From contig JAVBPO010000069.1 in assembly GCA_031549565.1 (NCBI GenBank), positions 1-19,879 on the forward strand: a stretch of 19,879 nucleotides of DNA. The letters are read 5' to 3'. The number at the start of each line of letters is the position of its first letter. Position 1 is the first letter of the stretch. Positions 15,598 through 19,879 of the stretch are shown piece after piece. Under the pieces are notes generated by a model, which worked only from the letters and a program-made list of their open reading frames with translations, did not search any database and was not told the origin of the DNA. The DNA is from JAVBSX01 sp031549565 (lineage in GTDB: Bacteria; Planctomycetota; Planctomycetia; Pirellulales; Thermoguttaceae). The position numbers and the translations under genes were made by a program.

Positions 15598-15948
15598 ATG
15601 TTATTGTCCTACAAGACGGTCGCGAAAATATTTCTTGCGCATCTATTTTTGGTCACGGTGACATGTCTCTGGATTATTTATTCAAAATTTTCTTTACCAG
15701 AATCCGATGAATCTTTCTTCATCTGGGCGACTTTTCTAGTTATCGACTTTCCTGTTTCGATTGTTGTTATGTTGACTTCAGGTCCGAATGTTGTCAGCGT
15801 TCCCCAATGGATCAGAGCCTATTTTCAAGGGTGGATTTTTGTAGATCTCATTTGGCCCGCGATCGTTTTTCTGGTGATTGGCACCATGAATTGGGTCGCG
15901 CTCATTTATTTATACAAGCTGTTTTCAAAGAAAAAGCCGCCGGTTTGA
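15598..15948 (+). CDS. Small three-helix membrane protein, unknown function
   Basis: A 116-residue protein that I do not recognise. AAAGGAG at 15585-15591 stands 6 nt before the ATG, one of only two strong ribosome-binding sites in the window. Three hydrophobic segments lie at about residues 9-27, 40-60 and 75-105, and the C-terminal tail is basic (KLFSKKKPPV), which would favour a cytoplasmic C-terminus. The codons are visibly more AT-rich than in neighbouring genes (TTT, ATT and TTA are common), so recent acquisition or relaxed selection is possible. It lies 30 bp downstream of the PHP gene on the same strand. Confidence 0.7.
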   Translation: MLLSYKTVAKIFLAHLFLVTVTCLWIIYSKFSLPESDESFFIWATFLVIDFPVSIVVMLTSGPNVVSVPQWIRAYFQGWIFVDLIWPAIVFLVIGTMNWVALIYLYKLFSKKKPPV

Positions 15949-16040
15949 TCAAGACGGTCTTTTGAAGAAAACATCCGCTCACTCAACGGAAAAGCCACGA
16001 AAACGCGTCAAGAGCAATATTTCTCTTGGTTTTATACCCC

Positions 16041-16066
16041 AAACGGCTTGAAAACGCCCGTTTTTT
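16041..16066 (+). terminator. Possible intrinsic terminator after the small membrane protein gene
   Basis: AAACGGC (16041-16047) can pair with GCCCGTTT (16056-16063) with one bulged C, over a loop of 8 nt, and the right arm runs into six T (16061-16066). The stem is short and imperfect, so this is a weaker case than the terminator at 3950. Confidence 0.45.
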
Positions 16067-16148
16067 CGACAGGATGAACAAGATTTTCAGGGTGGGAAGG
16101 AAAGAATCTCCCCAATATCCTGTCCATTCTGTAAATCCTGTCAAAAAA
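16061..16148. repeat. Inverted nonamer repeat with ACAGGAT core
   Basis: The left arm (16061-16096) and the reverse complement of the right arm (16112-16148) both begin with a T-run followed by GACAGGAT, and continue with spaced ACA-GAT or CAGGAT words about every 9 bases. Repeats of the type ACAGGATNN are familiar from many environmental bacterial genomes, including planctomycetes. Here two arrays face each other between the convergent genes ending at 15948 and 16174, where they could end transcription from both sides. Confidence 0.7.
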
Positions 16149-16173
16149 CCATTTTGTCCCCGTTAGGAGTATA

Positions 16174-19100
16174 TCACTGGAATTCAATAATTCCGTACCG
16201 TTGCGGGACGTGTGCGGAACCGGAGGCGGTCGGGCTCCAACCCATGAAAATCTTGTTCGCGATGTCGTGTCGGTAGAAGTTGATTTTCCATTGCGTTCCC
16301 GGAACCGGCTTTTCCTTGCCGATCGCCGAGAGCGGGATCCGCATTTCCGTCGTCCAGCGCCTTGCGTTTTCGTCGACGTGAACCGCCGATTCCCAACCGC
16401 TGTTCCAGAGAAAATCCTTGTGCGGCAGATCGAGCATCAGGTCGAGTTTTTCGTTCGTCGGCGCGACTTCGAACTCGGCATACTTGTCGATGTCGACGGT
16501 GTCATCGCCGACGAACACCTCGACGACGTCGCCGCCCCACAGGCCGACCCGTTTCCCGTCGAAAATCGGCGGCTCGAACGTCGTCAGTTTCGTGTACGGA
16601 GCCTCGAACGCGATGTATAGCGAATCGTCCGACCAGAGCGTTCGCACTGTCGTCGAAAGCCGGGGATTGGCCGCACCGGTCGCGATATCACATTCGACGT
16701 AAATCGGACGTGCCCGATTCCAGTGCGGTTCGTAAAGCTTTCCGTCGAGCGTGATCGAGCCCATTATCGGATCGATTTTTCTCGCGATCGTTTTCGGAAC
16801 CGGCAAAGATCGGACGAGAAGTTTCCTCGCGTTGTCGAACAGGATTTTTCGTTGCACGTCCGGAGTGAGACCAATCGCGTCGATTCTCCACTCCCCTTGG
16901 ATAGGCGTCATGTGTTCGAACTGTCGGTCGTTCGTATCGAAGTAACGCCAATACATCCCGAAAAAATCGACCGCGGTCTCGTTGTTCGGCGGCAGATCGT
17001 CGCCGCTGGACCCGAGAATCATACGGTCGTACACCATGAAATCGGTTCCGAAAAGAATCCGGTCCGCGTACTTCGTGAAAAAGTCGTGCATCTTTTTCGC
17101 GTCGAGCCGCCCGATTTCCGGGATCCGCGCGGCCAGGTCGATCCTCATGTTCGGATATTTGTCCAGTTGCTCCGCGACCCAATCGGGATTCTCCGGATAA
17201 CCCAAATGCGCAACGACGAACGTCGTTTCCGGATGCTTTTCGATCACCCGGCAAAGGGCGTCAAGCAGCTCCTGGAACGGCGGATATTTGTCCGAATCGC
17301 CGAACCACCAGCCGGGATGGTCGCGGAGCTCCTTCCAGCGTTCGTTCGTTTCATCGTACGGTTTCCAAAACGCGAGCGGATCGGCGACGTGAATCGTGAT
17401 CGGCATTTGCAATTCGCCGCAGCGTCGCCAGACCGGATCGAGCTTCGGATCGTCGATCGCGATCAGCTTGCCGTCCTTGTCCCGGTAAAACAGGCCGAGC
17501 CGCTTGTATTCCTTGAGTCCCCCGGCGCCGAGTTTGTACGCTTCGTCGACCTGTTCGACGGCGGTCCGTTCCCAATCCGGCTCGTTCCAACGCGCGAAAT
17601 CGAGGCTGAGATAGTGAATGTAACGCCCCGGATAGAGTTGGTCGGCCAATTCCTTGTTCCGCTGGAATTCCGAGATTTCGCCGTCCGGATGCGTCACGAA
17701 ACCGCCGCTGAGGTTCACGACCGTTCCGACCCCGACGTCGTTCATGATCGTGATGTCACGGGCGAAACGTTCCTTCAGCGGTTCGACGTGCTGGTGCATG
17801 TCGATGATCCGGCGCTCGTTTCTCCACTTTTTCGTCAGTTTTTTCGTCCGATCACCGACGTCCGGCGTTTTACCGTACACCTTTTGCCGGGCTTCGAAAA
17901 GGATGTCCGCTTCCTCCAGGTCGCTCGTCATTTCCGTACCGGGCCGGCCGTACCACATCGACGCCGCGGCGTAATCGACGGTCGTGAAGACGTGATGCCA
18001 GATTTCCATGTCGAACCGGAAGTCCTCCTGGAACGGAATCGCGTCGAGCGCACGGAATCTCAGGTTCGTATTGTTGCCGTAACACCGCAAGTCCCCTTCG
18101 AGCGGTTCGTGCTCCGGCCCTTCGCTGCGAGGTTGGGCAAGGAACGGATGCTCGAAAATTTCCGTGCTGCTCCACGCGTACCCGTAATAATCTTCGGTTC
18201 CCGTTCCGAAATGGGAGGGGAATGTTTCGCCGTCGACAAAGATTTTTTCGTCCCCTTCCCCCCACCAGCGGGAATGGTAGTTGACCAGCGAAAGCACGTC
18301 GCCGACATAAACGCCCTTCCCTTTGAGTGAAACGAAATTCCAATCGAAAACCGGTCGGGTGAAAACATCCCGCGATTGACGCCAGATCGCGTTGAAGTAC
18401 ATGTCGCGATTCTCGTCCCATTCCCAAGGGGATATGACGACCGATTTGAATTCGACGTCGATTTCCCGCCCCCGGTTTTGAAACTCCAATACGGCGCTCG
18501 ATTGAAACGGCATCACCCAATAGACCGTGAGCGTTCCGTCTTTTTCGACGGTCGCGTCCCGGCTCTTATACGGATTAACACCGATGCCGCTCCCGAAAAA
18601 ATCGCCGAGCGGACAAAACACGGTTTGCTTGTCGTCAAAGCGGAGAGAAATCAGCGTACTGCGAAGAGTTTGAGGAAGGTCGTCCGCCTTGACCTTGATC
18701 GAAAGCTTCCGAATCGCGCCGCCGGTCCGGGCTAAGACGATGTGGAAATTACCCGAGGGTAAGGACTTCGGGAAATCGCCGACTTTTTCCCATTCGGCGG
18801 GAAATGTTTCTTCGTCCGGCGCGAGCAGTTTCTTCCCGGTTTCGGCCAGCTTGTCGCCGTTGGCTTTGAGAATCTCCGGCGTCAAGGTTTCGACCTGTGT
18901 TCCGTCGGGATAGGTTCGATAATTGATATTGTAATAGAAAAGCGTGTCCATCGTCGGCTGATCGACGGTGATCTTACAGCTTTTCGCGTAGGGAATCGGC
19001 AGGTACAAGTTTCGCCCCATCGCGAGGACCTGCGAAAACGGCGGTTCGGCGAGCGTGGTTCCACCGACCATGTCCTTGATCGGCGCGGTGAACGACGGCT

Positions 19101-19461
19101 CGGAATTTCCGTCGAGATAAATCCGCAGATGGCCCGCTTCGGGTGTGTTGAACAACCACCACCGCACGACGGCTCCCGGACCTTGGGCGTCAAAGATCAC
19201 CCATTCCTTGCGACCGCCGTTTTCCTCCTCGCGGAGGTACTGGGACCAGTCGTGGTTGGAGAACCATCCTTCGTCCCGGCTTTTCGAGTTCCGATCATAA
19301 CTGCTTTGCTGCTTGAGCGTCCAGGCGGGTTCGGGAAATCGTGCGATCGCGGTCCGGTCGACCATTTCGTCCAAGAGCGAAGAAAGCGAAACGGTATCCG
19401 CCCCCCGGAGAACGCCGCAACATAAAAAGGTCCAACAAACGGTTTGAATAAAAGTTTTCAT
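16174..19461 (-). CDS. Exported GH172 (DUF2961) - amidohydrolase 2 - CBM9-like fusion protein
   Basis: A 1095-residue exported protein with three parts. The Sec signal peptide covers about residues 1-21 (MKTFIQTVCWTF...). Residues about 30-510 are a DUF2961/GH172 glycosidase with the family hallmark GTEDYYGYAW at 421-430; known GH172 enzymes act on fructofuranose or arabinofuranose linkages. Residues about 550-885 form an amidohydrolase-2 (TIM-barrel) domain with DMHQH (H556, H558), H691 in TIHVADP, H752 in VAHLGYP and D807 in FGTDF, a complete metal-ligand set. Residues about 903-1095 match the CBM9-like fold (ITLDGKL...W, then LYIAFEA, then GDVVEVFV). Both catalytic sites look intact and the frame is unbroken. 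The frame is open to 19635, but the extra 58 residues precede the signal peptide, so 19461 is the start. The gene is alone on its strand, with an AT-rich leader and no Shine-Dalgarno. Confidence 0.88.
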   Translation of the reverse strand: MKTFIQTVCWTFLCCGVLRGADTVSLSSLLDEMVDRTAIARFPEPAWTLKQQSSYDRNSKSRDEGWFSNHDWSQYLREEENGGRKEWVIFDAQGPGAVVRWWLFNTPEAGHLRIYLDGNSEPSFTAPIKDMVGGTTLAEPPFSQVLAMGRNLYLPIPYAKSCKITVDQPTMDTLFYYNINYRTYPDGTQVETLTPEILKANGDKLAETGKKLLAPDEETFPAEWEKVGDFPKSLPSGNFHIVLARTGGAIRKLSIKVKADDLPQTLRSTLISLRFDDKQTVFCPLGDFFGSGIGVNPYKSRDATVEKDGTLTVYWVMPFQSSAVLEFQNRGREIDVEFKSVVISPWEWDENRDMYFNAIWRQSRDVFTRPVFDWNFVSLKGKGVYVGDVLSLVNYHSRWWGEGDEKIFVDGETFPSHFGTGTEDYYGYAWSSTEIFEHPFLAQPRSEGPEHEPLEGDLRCYGNNTNLRFRALDAIPFQEDFRFDMEIWHHVFTTVDYAAASMWYGRPGTEMTSDLEEADILFEARQKVYGKTPDVGDRTKKLTKKWRNERRIIDMHQHVEPLKERFARDITIMNDVGVGTVVNLSGGFVTHPDGEISEFQRNKELADQLYPGRYIHYLSLDFARWNEPDWERTAVEQVDEAYKLGAGGLKEYKRLGLFYRDKDGKLIAIDDPKLDPVWRRCGELQMPITIHVADPLAFWKPYDETNERWKELRDHPGWWFGDSDKYPPFQELLDALCRVIEKHPETTFVVAHLGYPENPDWVAEQLDKYPNMRIDLAARIPEIGRLDAKKMHDFFTKYADRILFGTDFMVYDRMILGSSGDDLPPNNETAVDFFGMYWRYFDTNDRQFEHMTPIQGEWRIDAIGLTPDVQRKILFDNARKLLVRSLPVPKTIARKIDPIMGSITLDGKLYEPHWNRARPIYVECDIATGAANPRLSTTVRTLWSDDSLYIAFEAPYTKLTTFEPPIFDGKRVGLWGGDVVEVFVGDDTVDIDKYAEFEVAPTNEKLDLMLDLPHKDFLWNSGWESAVHVDENARRWTTEMRIPLSAIGKEKPVPGTQWKINFYRHDIANKIFMGWSPTASGSAHVPQRYGIIEFQ

Positions 19462-19601
19462 AATATTTTCGTTTTGTTTTGCGAATGATCCGTTTAGCCG
19501 GAGCGTCGCAGACGCCCGCGCCGAAGCGTCAAACGGCATGAAAATGTCAACGGCCCGCTGAGAACGAGTCTTCAAACCGCCTCCGGGCCTAAAGAACCGG
19601 C

Positions 19602-19624
19602 ATTCAATTGATATTGCATTGAAT
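19602..19624. promoter_or_regulatory. Palindromic site upstream of the GH172 fusion gene
   Basis: ATTCAAT (19602-19608) and ATTGAAT (19618-19624) form a perfect 7-bp dyad with a 9-base AT-rich centre, about 140 bp before the start codon. The shape fits an operator for a dimeric regulator, but one copy without a partner gene is only suggestive. The rest of 19462-19669 shows no gene; it holds a small GCGTC-GCA-GACGC stem. Confidence 0.35.
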
Positions 19625-19669
19625 CGAAAAATCATGCTCTACCGAACACCGTTTCAATTTCCCGTCGAT

Positions 19670-19879
19670 TCAGTTGTTTTGATACCGATGAAAGTTGTCC
19701 GTCAAAAGTGTGCGCAGCTCCTCACGGTACTTCGTCCGACACCGGAAGAAGCTTTGGCATGACGCCAGAAATTCCTCGAACTGCTCGTAATACGTGTTGT
19801 ATAAAATCTTCTTCTTGAAAAACTTCCACAACCGCTCGATCACGTTCAAGTTCGGCGAATATCCCGGCAAATAATGCAA
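19670..19879 (-). CDS. IS630-type transposase, C-terminal part, cut by the window edge
   Basis: The last 69 codons or so of a DDE transposase whose 5' part lies outside the window. The motif LPGYSPNLNVIERLWKFFK matches the C-terminal signature of IS630/Tc1-type enzymes (LPPYSPxLNPIExxW), in which the Glu is the third catalytic acid. The first visible codon is TTG inside the gene, not a real start. The stop (TGA at 19670-19672) is intact. Whether the element is complete cannot be judged; no terminal inverted repeat could be identified in the 35 bases after the stop. It is unrelated by end sequence to the element at 10640-10807. Confidence 0.85.
   Translation of the reverse strand: MHYLPGYSPNLNVIERLWKFFKKKILYNTYYEQFEEFLASCQSFFRCRTKYREELRTLLTDNFHRYQNN

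Noticed and set aside
16723..18330. Open frame of about 535 codons on the plus strand
   Set aside because: Antisense to the GH172-amidohydrolase gene; composition is typical of a high-GC shadow frame.
19380..19461. Lipoprotein signal in the GH172 fusion (FLCC)
   Set aside because: The residues before Cys do not fit a lipobox ([LVI][ASTVI][GAS]C); an ordinary Sec signal peptide is more likely.
19462..19635. N-terminal extension of 58 residues on the GH172 fusion protein
   Set aside because: The extension lies before a typical Sec signal peptide beginning MKTFIQT, so it would bury the export signal; it also crosses the dyad-containing leader.

Overview
The window looks like a chromosomal segment from a Gram-negative bacterium of the Planctomycetota / Verrucomicrobiota-Lentisphaerota sphere, most likely a planctomycete. 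This is inferred from four things: moderately high GC, few genes with a Shine-Dalgarno sequence, the gene set (a DUF2961/GH172 protein with extra domains, a Tat-exported PHP protein, a MoxR ATPase, a HydG/AsrB-like flavoprotein), and intergenic spaces filled with heptamer repeats. The final assignment needs a homology search.

Layout. 91-3921 (+) is a large autotransporter with about 23 glutamine-containing beta-solenoid repeats, closed by an intrinsic terminator. 4151-7687 (+) carries recQ and nadB. nadB overlaps the convergent hemA by 9 bp. 7679-10524 (-) carries a Phd/YefM-type antitoxin without a toxin, an aspartate aminotransferase and hemA. 10640-10807 is a MITE-like element ending exactly at the stop codon of a NifS-type cysteine desulfurase (10808-12007, -). 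moxR (12117-13163, -) lies upstream of nifS, and the gap between them is filled by a heptamer-repeat hairpin. 13439-15948 (+) carries an orphan FAD/NAD(P)/[2Fe-2S] reductase subunit, a Tat-dependent PHP-domain protein and a small three-helix membrane protein. The region facing the next gene contains a nonamer inverted repeat. 16174-19461 (-) encodes an exported protein that joins a GH172 glycosidase domain, an amidohydrolase-2 domain and a CBM9-like domain. The window ends inside an IS630-type transposase (-). No stretch longer than 300 bases lacks a gene, and I saw no tRNA, rRNA or CRISPR array.

How the genes relate. Most of the middle of the window is central metabolism: NadB (aspartate to iminoaspartate for NAD), an aspartate aminotransferase (aspartate supply), NifS (sulfur for Fe-S clusters, which the next NAD enzyme NadA needs) and HemA (tetrapyrrole). 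The two flanks are accessory: a surface autotransporter on the left, and an exported carbohydrate-active fusion protein beside a transposase on the right. The least explained material is the repeat DNA between genes (heptamer arrays, a TIR-bounded element, a G-rich mirror repeat, a nonamer inverted repeat) and the three-domain GH172 protein.
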